NCBI RefSeq assembly: GCF_032854445.1
Contig: NC_088302.1
Span: 4,955,338 to 5,019,337 of the forward strand
Direction of reading: 5' to 3'
Length of the DNA: 64,000 bases
Origin: Liolophura sinensis
Lineage: Eukaryota > Mollusca > Polyplacophora > Chitonida > Chitonidae
Below, piece after piece: positions 13,501-25,800 of this stretch; the stretch's first letter is position 1; each line of letters opens with the position of its first letter. The notes under the pieces were generated by a model. It saw nothing but the letters and a program-made list of their open reading frames with translations, had not been told where the DNA came from and did not search any database. Position numbers and translations under genes: made by a program.

Positions 13501-15320
13501 GTTAAATTTGGCTGTAATTAAAATATTAATTATTATATTGTACGTACTTATAACATGTAACATACGGAATTACCTGTGAGCTTAATTCGGTGTATGGTAA
13601 AATATTCTCTAGCAAATATTTGTTGTTATTTTCAAATATAAATCACCTGGGGGGGTCTGACGTGTGCGATGACACGATTTCAACCCATTTGCCAAATGAT
13701 TATAAATTTGTTAATGAGAAATTAATATACACGGCCACTTTGGAGTGGATTCCTGCGCGCTTGCTCCTGGCATATTCGTAGATATTCAGTGGCCTCTTAT
13801 TCTGAACCCGCCAGCGGTAACACTCCGTCATGTCGATGACCCATCCAGATATATACAGGTGCTACAGAGACATACCATTACAGATGACATCTGACACTCG
13901 GTCATACTTTGAATCAGTTCTTTAAAAATAATTTTATCTGAAAGTTCCAAAAAGTCATGTGGATCCGATAATCTACTACAAAAGATCTTAAAGTTGTCCG
14001 CAGAGATCGTCTCGCTACCTATTTGTAATCAGGTAAACAAATGTGTAAAAAGCTCGATCTTTCCAGAAGAATTAAAGATGCCACGCCTGTACACAAGAAG
14101 AAATGCAAAAAAGACAAATTAAATTATAGACCAATAAGCGTTCTTCCCTCTGTATCAAAGGTTTTCGAGAAATGTCTTGCGGAATAACTTGACAGCCATT
14201 TTACGGGTATCTTTTCTGACTTCCTGTCCGCCTATCGTAAAGGCTATAATTCGCTGTGTTGAAGACTGGACAGTGGTGAAGTGGTGTACATATGGAGTTG
14301 TCCTAGGCCTTCGATTCACTTCCCCATGATCGTTTTATAGCAAAATGTAGTGCTTATGGTCTTTCAGCCAGCTCCTGCAAATTGCTACGTAACTACATGA
14401 CAAACAGGAAACAAAGGGTAAAGATGTGTGAATATTTACAGCTGTTGGAACTATGTTACGAAAGGAGTTCCCACAAGGTTCTATATTAGGGCCTCTGTTC
14501 TTTTAATATTTTTGTGATGGACTGGTTTTAATCATCGGCCGCGATCTTTATAATTATGCTGACCACACCACAATGATAATGTGCTAATGTCAAATCAGCT
14601 GAATTGGTTGTTAAATCCCTAAGAGTTGAAACTGTGATCTGCATTCGTTGGTTTGAAGATAATTGTTTGTGTGCCAATCCGAGTAAATTTCAGGGTATTC
14701 TGTTTGGAATCAACAACTGGCAAGATTTTTGTGCTGAACACTGGTGATATAAGAATAAAACCATTGACAGGTCAAGCTCCTTGGTGTCAACTTCGATGTG
14801 AAATTGAATTTTAATCAGCATATTACTGAAATATGCAACCAGATCGCGAGGCAGATAATGTCCTCAAAGGACCCAGATGTCTTGAATTTCGAAGCAAAGT
14901 GTCTGTTTACAATTTTTCATCTTGTCGAATTTTAGCTACTGTGTATCTGTTTGGACGTTCTGCTCTAAATGTTACTGTGACAAACTTGAAAAATTCAATG
15001 AAAGAGCAATCCGCATTTGTTTTCTTCGATTATGAAACTGACTATAGCATACTACTTTATAAGTCAGGAACCATAACCATCAAGTTGTATTGAACAAGAT
15101 GTATTGCTTTAGAGGTGAATGGTTGGCTGTACATGTAGCTTATGTGAGAACTTAGTCTAAAGAGAGTATCTAATACTTTGAGCATATTTTTCCTTTATGT
15201 TTTTTTCTCCACTGTACTACTAAGTTTTTAACTTCCTTTTGTGTTGTTTCAACCACTCTTATCCAAAGTAGTAATACTTTAATTTTTTATATAAATAAAT
15301 TATATAGGCCTGTGTCGGCA

Positions 15321-15416
<96 letters not shown>

Positions 15417-18400
15417 CGTGTTTTTCCCCACAAATATCTTTTGAGATTGGGTCGAACCGAGATTAACTAGGTTTGTCTAAAGCACCAAACTAATTCAGTC
15501 CTCACGGAGTTTTGTCTAAAGCACCAACTAATTCAATCCTCAAGGAGTTTTGCCTAAAACACCAAACTAATTCAATCCTCACGGAGTTTTGCCTAAAACC
15601 CAAACTAATTCAATCCTCACGGAGTTTTGTCACTCAATGGTTTGTGGATAAAATAGAAGACAGTTCCTATATATGCTAAGGAATCGATCACTTCCTTTGA
15701 ACGTGACCGGCGCCGATGGCTCAGGTGGTAGAGGGAAATTTGTTCGGAGGCGGTAGCTCCAGGGTCAACCCTTGGTCGAGTCACACCTAAGACCTTAAAA
15801 GAGGTTGTTGCAGCTTCATCGCTTGGAGTTCAGCATTGAGAGGATAGTGCAACGACTGGTTGACCCGTATCAGCTTACTTGCCTTCGGTAAGTCGTCGCA
15901 GTGAAGCAGCACTAGATAAAAGAGCCATGGAAATCCGTCCTGCAACAAGGAATCAGATCACATGCTCATTCACTGAAAGGACTCCTTCGTCGTCATACAT
16001 GTATGACTGAAAAATTGTTAATATTGACGTTAAACCATAAGCACTTACTCACTCCTTTGTACTTGATATTAGTATTAGTGACTAGAATGTCGATTGGTGT
16101 GCATTACGCTAGTAAGTATATAGAGTATTTATAATATGTCATCACCGTATACTAAAGAGGTCAAATTTTGACACAGGAATAAGACATAAAATCTGGTTCG
16201 AACGTTCGCATCAAAGCTCAAGAATTTCAAGGATAGAAGCTGAAGAATTATGTCAGCCTATAGGTGAAATTTTCACACAGTTACTATGACTTGACTTGCG
16301 TAGAACGATTTTTGTGCATGGATAATACAGTCAGATTAAAATTTTCTATATGTGTCTTTATGTCAAGAGGGGCATTATAATGTGATCATAATCAACACTG
16401 CATCTCGCAGTTTGGATAAGCTCTACAATCGGCATGAACACCAATGACATGTAAAGAAAATAAAAAGGCCACATTTACGCCAAAAGAGTCAGCAGTTTTT
16501 AGTAATGCCGGGCAAAGTCAATTGATGCGCTTGGCATGTAGTCTTAGGCTCTTAAATCTAGACAGATATGAAAACAAAAACATGTGGTCTATCCGCGTTA
16601 AAATGGTCATGTCCATATAAGGACGTGGCGATTCCACGCTCAGTAGAGTACAACGAGAACGTTGCCCTGGTATTGTAGAGTATGGGTCAGGGGCGGTATA
16701 TTGATTGTGTTGAAGTCGATCGCCAGTTTGGATATATCAATCAAACTGAGGGCAGCTGAGATACATATTTGGATTATCGACAACTTACGTACTAGCATGG
16801 TGCACGAAATGGGTACTGATTTCACTCATTCACCCAGAACATTACCTGTGTCTTTCCAACGCTATTGAAAACTGTTGACTGCTTAATTCTCTTTGCATGA
16901 TTCCGTCCTAATTGTCTTTAGCATAATTTCTTTGGTGTATGGTTTATGTTAAACGTCGTTTTGAGAATTGGCCTTGGGATTATTGACCACAAGTCAATCT
17001 GGACTCACGCAACAGCGATGTCTGTAAAATGCAAAATTTTGTACGGAGCGAATTTATGACTGCTTCGCCAAAAACGGCATAAACCTCTTTAGTCTATCGT
17101 TAATAAATTACGCCTTCACAAATGGCCACGTTGATCGAGTTTCTTTTTCATAAATCTTGGACAGGGGCCATTGCCAAAATAACTGTGAAATGGTTTCTTT
17201 TTCACTAATATCGCTCGTTGATCAGTACTTTTCAAGTTTTGCACGTTGACCAGTAACAGAAATAACACCGACTGATTTTTATAGATTTTCATTATTAATC
17301 AGTGCGAAACTGATTTGCCTATCACAGATCTTACACATTGGCCAAAGCCCGGGAGACGTACAGTATGAACAACGCTGTAATGTATCCCAAAGAGGAGCGT
17401 CCAGCCGGGAGGGCCACAAGGCGACAGAGCGGTGTTTACGAAGTACTCCAGGACCAGGGCGCTCAATTTGGCTTCAGAACAGGTAATTCTAGCCATGCCA
17501 GCACCGTTGTACACACCCACACACATACAGACCTGAAATAACATTGTCAGCACGTAGTGCAATATACCAACTTTTTTTCTTCTGGAATAAATGTGACAAC
17601 ATGAATGAATATAGACCTAATCTTTCTTGTTGTAATTTTGGTTTGGATTGTGGACCTCTACTTGTGACAAGATAAGATTTAAATTATGAACAAAATTAAT
17701 GGTATATCGGAATTATCTTTCCCCACTTAACGTACTGCTTCAGTCCCGCCAGAAAACAGGCGGAAATGGGTTAGGTCAAGATTTTGCTTCACGACGTCAC
17801 GCCAGGCAAACCTGAAAACGACAGAAAACGTTTTTGTTTGCATATTATCCACCCCCCCCCCCAAAAAAAAAACAACAGCGAACAATTGCAATTCAATGCA
17901 ATTTAAGCAAGCATTTAATCCTGCTTTTTCGACTACAGGTTTGATATTGGCGTTAGGTCTTTAATAGCTCTCAATTCTGGCGACCTGGCTGGATATTTTA
18001 GCGACGCATTCCTGTTCGAAGTACCTTTTTATATCTTTGATAAGAAGGTTATGGATGGGTTATTGGTGTGGCCATGCCCGTGTGTCTGTCTGTGCGTCTG
18101 TCTGTTTCTCCGCCAGGCTCTTCGCACACCTGGGTCCATATATGCTCTCCATATCACTACTGTCACTACAAGTACAGGGATCTTTCGTCCGTCGGTCCGT
18201 CCGTTTCAGCCATACATTCGCTGCATTTGGCGTAGAATTTCTAAATTGGATGAATGGTGAAATGAAATATTGTGGAAACACCATTGAAATTACACAATAA
18301 TGATTCCTTTGACCGATTTCTTGTGATCCTGTATATCCCAGTGAAGAAAGCGTCGAGAATTCTCTCATTCTGTATATATAAGGTATCCCGAAAATTGAGA

Positions 18401-21400
18401 AAAACTCAGTCTACAACATCTTCAGAATCGAACTTGGAAACTTATCTTCCTTTCCAGTAATAACCAGTTATCAGTGACGTTCCATAGATTTTTTTATGAG
18501 TAAAATGGATTTTATGGACCTATGGCAGTACAAGTACCTGTAGATACAAATATAAAAGGAATCTTGACACTGGTTGTCACCTGTTAGCCAGTCAAGCATC
18601 TTCCCGACGAAGCCCTACGTGGAGCAATCTACCTGTCACACGAACATCCGTTATGTCGGTGATCTCCGAATGTTTGGCTTTTTCATTCTTGCTTCAGGCT
18701 GGGAACAGCCTAACTGGTTTGCACTTCCGGGAGATGACCCAGGATACAACCCCAGCTTTTACAGAACCAACTGGTTTGAGCCGGTTCGTCGCGAGGTTAC
18801 CATGGTGAGGGAGCACGTGGGAGTGATTGATCTGACACCTGCCGGAAAGTTCCGTATTACAGGACAAGATGCGCAACAGCTTTTGAATTACGTCTACAGT
18901 AACGTCCTACCAGAGGTAAGGGGATATCCCTACGAGAAACTGTGTGATCAAAGAGATCTTTATTAATGTCGGCAATGCTTTAATTTGCTCAGATAGTGTA
19001 TCCTTAATTTATTACAAAGTGGACTATATTTAAGAAGGAAGCAAGGTATTGCTACCGTGTACAAGGGAACAAATATGCAGTGGCTGAGGGTCTAGCGTAA
19101 TAGCTTGGGACAGTGACTCGGGGCCTCTCACCAATGCGGCTGCTCTGAGTTCAAGCGCTTCTCATGCTGATTTTTTCTTCGGGCGTACGTGAGAAGGTCT
19201 GTCATCAGCCTGCAGATGGTCGTGGGTTTTCTTCAACCACAACGCGGGCCTCTCTCGTATAAGTGAAATATGATTAAGTACGTCGTAAAACAACAATATA
19301 AAAAGAAAACAAATCCAACAGAACACGCATGCGCATCAATGGACATCATTCGACGAAAATAAATATTATAGCAATTAATGGTGATTACTGTCTATCATGA
19401 CTTGACGATAATGATATTATGACGCCGAATTTAATGGTGATCACGTGTGATGAACAGCTTGTCCTGTTCCACGTGTTTAGGTGGATGACTACAAGACGTG
19501 CTATATACTCACCAACAAAGGGAAGGTCTATGCTGAGAACTTGCTTGCACGCCAGGGTCAAGATGAGTTTTTCTGCGTCACTGGGCCCCTGTCTGAACTC
19601 CATGATTTGAGGTGAGACGCATTTACACCATCTTCAATATATACCTCTACTGACTCCGAGTGAATATGCTTAAGTAACAAAACTGTATAATTGTCTTGTC
19701 GACAGGTGTTTCATTTGTCACCTAACGGGCTACGCACTTTGAACTATTTGCTTACATCATAAACCTGACAACCGTCATTAAAGATAAATATTCTTATGCA
19801 GTGAAAGACGTTTGTGTTGAATGTCATTTTAAAAATGACATTTATTTCCTAACACGAAGTAAAGGACATTTTTCCTGGATGATAAATGGAGACATGTGAA
19901 ACTTATATATATATAAAGATCTGGTGTTAGAACAAAACTTTGAGGTATATTCACAAGGCGCTGGCCACAGGTTACGTGTGACCATCTGCAATTTATTACA
20001 CTGTCGTCGCTGCTCTGATTTTACTCTCCATGCTGTAAGTCTTTATTATATTGAAAACATTGCTTTTTATTTTCTCAGAATATTGGAGACGATTGCTCGA
20101 GAGAAGAACTTAGATGTTCAGATCACGAATCGGTCGGACACACTTGGCTGTCTAGGATTAGCTGGTCCAATGGCAGCTGACGTCCTGTCACATGTAGCCA
20201 ATGAACAGTTGGCAATGCGCTGCTTCTCTTTCAGTGTCACAGATCGTCCAGTATTAGCGGTGAACGTCTCATTAACTGGTAAGAACGCATAATTTATATA
20301 CAACCATCTAAGGAACGATCGCTTGGGTGGCCTATTGGTTAAAGCCTCCGCCTCTAAATCGGGAGCCTCTAAATCCCGATCAAAGCTGGAACGGATCATA
20401 TCAAAGACTGGTATTTGTTGCTGCCTCGTTTGGCGCTCATCATTCAGAGATTAGAGCAAGGAAGCGGGACTGGTTGGCCCGGAATCAGTATAATGTGACT
20501 GGTGCCTGCCGCATGATACTTCAATGGCGACAGCACTTTGACTGCATGAACTCGCCTTGCCAAGAGAAAACACAGTATATGTACACATACCTATTTTCTT
20601 CTCGTCGTCATATGACTGGAAAATTGTTAAGTGCGACGTAAAACCCAAAGCATACAAACATACATACATACATACATACAGACAGACAGACTTTTGGGTA
20701 ATTCCTTATATTTAGCAAATCTATAATATCCTTGTAAAGCCAAAGTCAAATCCGCTTGTTTAAAACGGTGGTCAATTGATCCTAGCAAAAGAGGAAAAAA
20801 GGAACATAAAAGTCTAGATGAGAATTTATAAGTTAGGATAATTCTTTTGCAACACGTTCTGGAGATGGAGCCTTTTTGACTTGTAGCTCTCCCAGGCAGA
20901 ACAGTTTGTGTATGATTCCTTTTTTATTAGCTATTCAAGCTTTGGCGGACCTTCTCCAACCTGGGCACAAACACAGTGGGCACTACTCTGTCAAAGTATA
21001 ACGACGGCGGAGTTGGCTGTTCGCGAATTCTAAGGAATTGTATATATTGTGAAAAAATGTGAAGATCAAAACATAAATGATACTACATAACAGGGACTTT
21101 TCTTCCAAACAATCACACTAAGGCCAATGGCTTTCACTTCTCTGTCGTCTTCCAGGAGAGTCGGGTTGGGAATTGTATACAGAGACAGATAGCATGGCGG
21201 CCTTGTACAAAGCTTTGATGGAAGCTGGGAAGAAACACCATATAGGAAACTTCGGGTCCTATGCCTACAATACACTGAGGATAGAGAGTGGTATACCAGC
21301 CTGGGGATCAGATGTAAGTCAAGGTTTTGGCGCATGACCAAGCAGGCCCCGATCCGTAATTGATCAGCCCCAAGATAAGTCAACTGATAACGGTATGAAT

Positions 21401-22773
21401 TTGGGTTGACAGCGCAATGGGTTTTGATTGTAAATGTCCAGTGTCAGTATCACAAGAGAAATATCACAATACCAATATCACTAGAGAAATATCACAATAC
21501 CAATATCACAAGAGAAATATCACAATACCAATATCACAAGAGAAAAATACCCATTGTAAAATTGAACAAATTTAAACTGAAATTTATATATGTCTGTAAG
21601 ATCAACTTTCATGTAAGTCTATACATTTCCATCCGACCGAAAGCTAAGTCCACCAATAGCAATCTTAGGAATGATAGGAACCGGATGGAACCCACATTTA
21701 TTTCTTACGATAATAATATTGTCAGAAGTTTTAACCATAATAATACTGTCTCAAATTAAACCGATCTATAATATCTGCGCCCCCCACTAAGGGTAAACAC
21801 GGCTCTTATTCATGTGACGAAGTGTACAATACTTTCCCTATCTTAACGCCAGGTGTGCCTAAATCAATTTCTTTGCAAATTTTGCAGATGAAGATGGATT
21901 ACAATGTTCTGGAAAGCAGACTTGAGAGCAAAATTGAGGACAACAAGGTAAATTACGTGTACTTAATCCTGGTATTTACTTTATTTTGCTTCTTATTTAT
22001 GAGGTATTTTAGTTCCCTTTTTTCACAGTTGAAATCAAATAAATAAATTTTTCACAGTTGGTTTTGGAAAGTCATGGATTGGTTATAGAAATAGAATTGT
22101 CAAGACGGGATTAAAGGTGCTAACAGTACAGCGCTACAAAACAAAATATATAATGTGGTATAGCTTACCTTGTAGGACTGTGATTTTCTTGGCAAGTCCG
22201 CCATTCAGGAACTGAAGAAGTCTCCTGTTTCTCAGAGCCTGGTGTTGTTGTCCATGAAAACAGAGGATGTCGACCCAGAAGGCAACGAAACTATCTGGTC
22301 TGGAGAACAGGTACTAAAAGTTTTGTGTTGTGTACAACGAGAAAAAATTGAAAAAAATTCTAACGGAAACGTATATAATGTCTTGTCGATGTCGCTGTTG
22401 AAACACTGTTGAGGATCAGTTGACTGATATCGTTTTGAACGTGGGAATTTTGTGATTTAGACCTTATTGAAATTCCCCTTTGATTAACGAAACGCATTTG
22501 GCCATAATAGGCGATAACGTTTGTTGTTGAGATACTTTTCACCGACTATTCATGGCCTTATTAATATGGTTCTACTATCTATTGTCACAGGTGATTGGAC
22601 ATACCACATCCGGTTGCCATGGGTACACTGTTGGAAAGAGCCTCGCTTTCGCATATGTCTCGTGCAGTCATTCGTCACCAGAATCAGAAGTTACTGTTGA
22701 ATTACTGGGTAAAAAGTACCCGGCTGTAGTTCTACCTGGGTCACCACTATCATCTAAATCCGCCAGAAGTTAA
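4599..22773 (+). CDS. DMGDH: Dimethylglycine dehydrogenase, mitochondrial (complete, 16 exons)
   Basis: The enzyme oxidises dimethylglycine to sarcosine in the mitochondrial matrix and passes the one-carbon unit to tetrahydrofolate. Exons: 4599-4693, 8027-8189, 8476-8574, 9082-9246, 10657-10861, 11531-11779, 12291-12489, 13136-13255, 17328-17482, 18698-18915, 19481-19611, 20079-20278, 21156-21313, 21888-21947, 22176-22310, 22591-22773. All introns are GT-AG and all phases match, giving 844 aa (human: 866). Residues 1-31 are Arg-rich with no acidic residue, a typical matrix presequence. The FAD motif IIGGGVIG is at residues 48-55. His85 in STWHA matches the histidine that binds FAD covalently in DMGDH. 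The oxidoreductase domain runs to about residue 420, then come a short central domain and the folate-binding aminomethyltransferase (GcvT-like) half, from about 485 to the end. The sequence follows DMGDH rather than sarcosine dehydrogenase, for example [16 protein letters not shown]. Introns hold many repeats; the coding frame is intact. BHMT, which makes its substrate, lies 9.4 kb downstream. Confidence 0.97.
4985..5187 (+). mobile_element. SINE family 1, tRNA-headed, in DMGDH intron 1
   Basis: It starts with gggcctccgtggctcagttg, a tRNA A-box-like head, and has the B-box-like gagctcaaatcc at about 5065. The middle cagcaacctgcgg block is present. The 3' part is eroded after 5160. Confidence 0.85.
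5188..8026. other. Remainder of DMGDH intron 1
   Basis: Intronic DNA between the presequence exon and exon 2. A short CCA/CCC-rich stretch (cacccacccacccaacc and variants) lies at 6408-6470. No further exon is needed, because exons 1 and 2 join in phase. Nothing else was recognised. Confidence 0.6.
9725..9872 (+). mobile_element. SINE family 1 3' fragment in DMGDH intron 4
   Basis: The blocks cagcaacctgcgggtgatc, ggtttcctcccgcc and gaaatattcttgagtac follow the family-1 order and end in aaataaatagataaatag. The tRNA-like head is absent. Confidence 0.8.
11151..11240 (-). repeat. Short dispersed repeat, copy 1
   Basis: The reverse complement reads gtgtgaccatttgccagata and then a cacactgtc block, matching segments at 19960 and 33390. 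It sits in DMGDH intron 5. The family is unknown. Confidence 0.6.
11841..11879 (-). repeat. Short dispersed repeat, copy 2 (fragment)
   Basis: The reverse complement reads ccattcgccagctaccacac, then tgttgtcgctgctctg. This matches the core of the repeat at 33390. It lies just after DMGDH exon 6. Confidence 0.5.
13870..14800 (+). mobile_element. Degraded LINE reverse-transcriptase fragment (CR1/Jockey-like) in DMGDH intron 8
   Basis: Translated pieces in several plus-strand frames follow the order of a non-LTR reverse transcriptase: [20 protein letters not shown] near 14122, [12 protein letters not shown] near 14220, a [10 protein letters not shown]-like turn near 14463 and NYADHTT near 14552. 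The catalytic YADD box is altered to YADH, and frameshifts and stops split the frame. It is an inactive fragment with no 5' ORF or intact 3' end. The family call rests on motif style only. Confidence 0.85.
15321..15411. repeat. (AT)n microsatellite
   Basis: Nearly pure alternating AT, broken by two tacat/tgaat words. It lies in DMGDH intron 8. Confidence 0.95.
15472..15632. repeat. ~40-bp minisatellite, four copies
   Basis: The words gttttgtctaaagcaccaaa and ctaattcaatcctcacgga repeat four times at about 40-base spacing with a few substitutions. It lies in DMGDH intron 8. Confidence 0.9.
15706..16056 (+). mobile_element. SINE family 2, full length, in DMGDH intron 8
   Basis: It starts with a tRNA-like head (gcgccgatggctcaggtgg) and carries the core agtgcaacgactggttgacc. 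It ends with ctgaaaaattgttaa and a short cacttactcact tail. Confidence 0.9.
16715..17000 (+). mobile_element. Copy of a retroelement-tail-like dispersed repeat
   Basis: Blocks gagatacatatttggattat, ctagcatggtgcac, gtctttccaacg and gagaattggccttgggatta match the segments at 25855-26105, 46010-46345 (inverted) and 62655-62785. At 25790 the same sequence directly follows reverse-transcriptase coding remnants, so this is probably a 5'-truncated copy. Confidence 0.6.
19079..19310 (+). mobile_element. SINE family 1 in DMGDH intron 10
   Basis: It shows the order ctctgagttcaagcgc (B-box-like), gcctgcagatggtcgtggg, and tcgtataagtgaaatatg, then a gtacgtcgtaaaacaac tail. The head is diverged. Confidence 0.85.
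19960..20055 (+). repeat. Short dispersed repeat, copy 3
   Basis: The words gttacgtgtgaccatctgca and cactgtcgtcgctgctctga match the copies at 11151 and 33390. It ends about 25 bases before DMGDH exon 12, and so lies against the splice acceptor region. Confidence 0.6.
20321..20691 (+). mobile_element. SINE family 3 in DMGDH intron 12
   Basis: A tRNA-like head (gcttgggtggcctattggtt) is followed by the B-box-like region, ggcgctcatcattcagag and ggcccggaatcagtataatg. The 3' end cgtcgtcatatgactggaaa closely resembles that of family 2. It ends in a (CATA)n/(CAGA)n tail. A second copy lies at 47897. Confidence 0.85.
21443..21551. repeat. 28-bp minisatellite, nearly four copies
   Basis: The unit aagagaaatatcacaatacc followed by aatatcac repeats with one or two changes. 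It lies in DMGDH intron 13. Confidence 0.9.
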
Positions 22774-23103
22774 ACAGGTGTAGGGACCCTGTACATTTCC
22801 ATTGCTCAGTGTTTTAAAAATCAGAATGTTCTAAACTTTTTACAAATTTTATATTAAAATTATAATATACAAGGTGTTTTTTTGTACACAGTATGGGTGA
22901 TATGGGTATGTAAATCCTTGTAACATACATGAATACTCACTTTGATAAAAATTTACCTTCACCTCTCAGCGTTTTCTTATACTATTTCTTTCCAATATTG
23001 AATTACTGATAAATACTCGTTTTGTAAGCTCATTTTTAAATTTTTTTCTCTTGCCCTGTATTTATGTGTTGTTAAATTCATCTGACCGTTTCACATGTAC
23101 ATA

Positions 23104-23109
23104 AATAAA
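23104..23109 (+). terminator. Likely DMGDH polyadenylation signal AATAAA
   Basis: This AATAAA lies about 330 bases after the DMGDH stop codon and is followed by a T-rich stretch. It would give a 3' UTR of about 350 bases. Confidence 0.6.
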
Positions 23110-24378
23110 GTCATCATTACAAGTTTATCTTGAGTTCACGGTTTTGATTTCCAATCTTTTGTCTGAGGGTGAGTATGCCACGGGCGAGGTTTTCGGCTGT
23201 TTTATTATAGGACGGTCACGTATTCGTTGAATGCTTTCTGTAACTAAATTTGAGCAAGTTCGCAGAACACCATATTAACAAGGTGGCAGCAGTGGGTCGC
23301 TTCCTTCAGCGATTATAATATCTATACATGGACCTTGCCACCTCACAAATTATTCATGTTTCATATGTTTTACATATACAATAGTACGTTTGTTTAGTTG
23401 GACTGGGATTAATTTCGTTTATGACATTGTATCGGTGAAGAACAATGACTTAGGTGCCTCTTACCAATGCAGTCGCTGTGAGTTCAAGTCAAGCTCATGC
23501 TGGCCTCCTGCCCGGTCGTACGTGGGGAGGTCTTGCAGCAACCTGGGGTTAGTCACGGGTTTCCACAAGACTCTGCCCGGTTTCATAAACACATCCGCCG
23601 TGAAACACCAATCGAATCGAATATTTGAAGATTGTATCGGTCATGTCACGATGGGGTCCCCTTGTGGCAGACCTGTTTTAATGAAGGCTATTTGACAGTG
23701 CTGTCTCAGTGCAGTGTTATGCATACGACAGCAGACGCATTTTCGAGTCACAGCATACCTACATCATGTCGACCATTACTTGGTTTGTCACATTATTTTG
23801 AGAACCGGACCACAGAAGTACCAGGACTGATGTTTTAAATCGATTGACTTAGTAGAGGCCCCAGTGTGCTAACGTTTGTTGCAAGGTGTTTATGAATAGT
23901 TAATAAAATTTTAAATTTTAAAGTGGCCTAAGGGCTCCATGGTAATGAGGCGTAGTGAGGCTGCACGCGCTTGGGAGATTAGTCCTAGACCCTGAAGATG
24001 TTACCAAGGGAAATAACTTTAACTTAGATTCAGAGAGACGAGAGCAATGGTTTTCATGCTTGTGAGGAGTCCGAAGTATAGAGAGCCGATATGCAAACAT
24101 ATGAGAACTATTAAGAAAATTGTCCTTCAGGCGCTCGAAAACTTTGCCAAAAAAAAAAAGGTTTACAGCCAAACAAGTTCTAAAGGACCCTACCGTGCTA
24201 AAAGTACTTGTTATTACTACTTGAAAAATATGTTATTGTTCCTAACTCCTAATGATATTTTATTTATTTACAAGAATTATTACTGTCAGTTTCTTGTGGT
24301 GGAGCTTAATATCAGTACAACAACTGCCACATCATCAACATATTCAGTAACGACTACGGAGCCGTAAATGTGATAGTT
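23110..24378. other. Intergenic between DMGDH and a MITE; one SINE inside
   Basis: Apart from the SINE at 23450-23622, nothing was recognised. The open frames there translate SINE DNA. Confidence 0.5.
23450..23622 (+). mobile_element. SINE family 1, head-truncated
   Basis: It shows gtgagttcaagtcaagctca, then a cagcaacctgggg-like block, ctctgcccggtttca, and cgtgaaacaccaatcgaat. The tRNA A-box part is missing. Confidence 0.8.
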
Positions 24379-24888
24379 AAAGTGACATAGTTTGAAAAAA
24401 TTGTCAGTAGAAAAAAATAACAGCGCAACTTTCAAAGTTTCAGTCCTATATTTTTTTTTTAAATAAAGCTTTCTCATGAGATAATCGACCAGTAGACATG
24501 CGTAATTATGTGGTGCGCACGAGATCATTGTGAACTCGTGCTGAAAACATAGCAATTATCTCATGCTCTCGAAATCTTGCACACATCTTTACTAAATCGT
24601 AGCTCACGGCTAAACAACGATCTCGTGCGTACGACATAATTGTGCATTTCTGTTGGTCAGTTATCTCATGAGCACGACATAATTGTACATTTCTGTTGGC
24701 CAGTTATCTCATGAGCACAACATAATTGTGCATTTCTGTTGGCCAGTTATCTCCTCAGCACAACATAATTGTGCACTTCTGTTAGTCAGTTATCTCATGA
24801 GCACGATTTAAAAAATAAAAAACTTAACTTGTACTTTGAAAGTTGTGTTTTTTTTTCTATTTAAAATTATTTTCTAACCATGTCACTT
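24379..24888. mobile_element. MITE with long terminal inverted repeats
   Basis: The left end aaagtgacatagtttgaaaa has its diverged complement at the right end (ttttctaaccatgtcactt, ending at 24888). Further inward, gcgcaactttcaaagtttca pairs with the actttgaaagttgtg stretch near 24835, so the inverted repeats reach at least about 60 bases. Still further in, tctcatgagataatcgacc (about 24472) mirrors the tandem units on the right. There is no coding capacity. I could not define a target duplication, so the superfamily is open. Confidence 0.75.
24634..24806. repeat. 43-bp tandem repeat inside the MITE
   Basis: acataattgtgcatttctgt recurs at 24634, 24677, 24720 and 24763, each followed by ttatctcatgagcac with small changes. 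The array forms the inner part of one MITE arm. Confidence 0.9.
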
Positions 24889-24974
24889 CAACGTTGTTTT
24901 TGTTGAATTTAAACGTTTTTTTTCTAACCATGTCCTGAAATACACTTACCGTATAGAGACATCTCGGACATCTC

Positions 24975-25800
24975 TACTTGGGATTTCACTACTCTTTATA
25001 CTGCTATTCCTCAGAAAGATTAAAATGAAATCCTCTTATATCCACAGGTTGCTGACAGAATCTACAACTACAACGGCCATGTCGTCTCAAAGTTTAACGC
25101 AAGTGAAGAGGCCGCCATGTCACCCCTACATTTACGTCAAAGGCAACAAGGCCTTCACTGCCGTTATATACAAGAGTTACCATTCATGGGACGTTTCCAT
25201 GTTCACTGAGTTGCTTGAATTTCTCAATAACAACATCTGTGTGAAATTCGGGTAAGCGATATATCAACAGTGTTTAGGTATTCCGATGGCTACAAGTTAT
25301 GCCCCCCATTTTGGCTGACTTATACCATTTCTCGTATGAATACAACTATATACAGAAACTGTTAAGGAGTAATCCTCATCAGACCCGATTTTTTTGATCC
25401 ACTAAATGATATATTAATGATCGGCTGGCTTTAACCAATCCGTATATAGCAAAGGCCGTGAAACCTATATATCCAGATTCGCCAGGTAGCTGAATTTAAA
25501 GGAAACCATAGACTCTCCAGATGGTACATCTTATCTGGATGTATATTTGTACAAAGACCAAAGCGGTTTGCTCTCTTACAGACTTTAAGACAGAATGGAT
25601 AGGTTCAAAGCTGACATTGTAAATAATCCTTACTTTGACACCAATATACTGAAGGTCCTGCATATGGTGTGTACATATCTCGTCTTGCTGCATTTGTTAG
25701 ATCCTGTGTGGTATGTAATTATCTCAATCAACGTCACAAGTTATTGCTGAAAAAATGTGTCCAGAATCTCTGGCAAACTTATTCAAGACTGTGTTTAATT
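24975..25800 (+). mobile_element. Degraded reverse-transcriptase element (Penelope-like or related)
   Basis: Two coding remnants are visible. At 24975-25255 the translation reads like WDFTTLYTAIPQKDLK, then a YKSYHSWDVSMFTELLEFL stretch ending in CVKFG. At 25500-25800 it reads like SYLDVYLYKDQSGLLSYR and RFKADIVNNPYFDTNILKV, then LNQRHKLLLKKC. These follow the order of an invertebrate reverse-transcriptase ORF, with the catalytic centre missing between them. The element is broken, with several interruptions. The class is uncertain. Confidence 0.7.

Noticed and set aside
4599-22773. Sarcosine dehydrogenase instead of DMGDH
   Set aside because: The two are close relatives, but the signature stretches, 16-exon layout and linkage to BHMT all fit DMGDH better.
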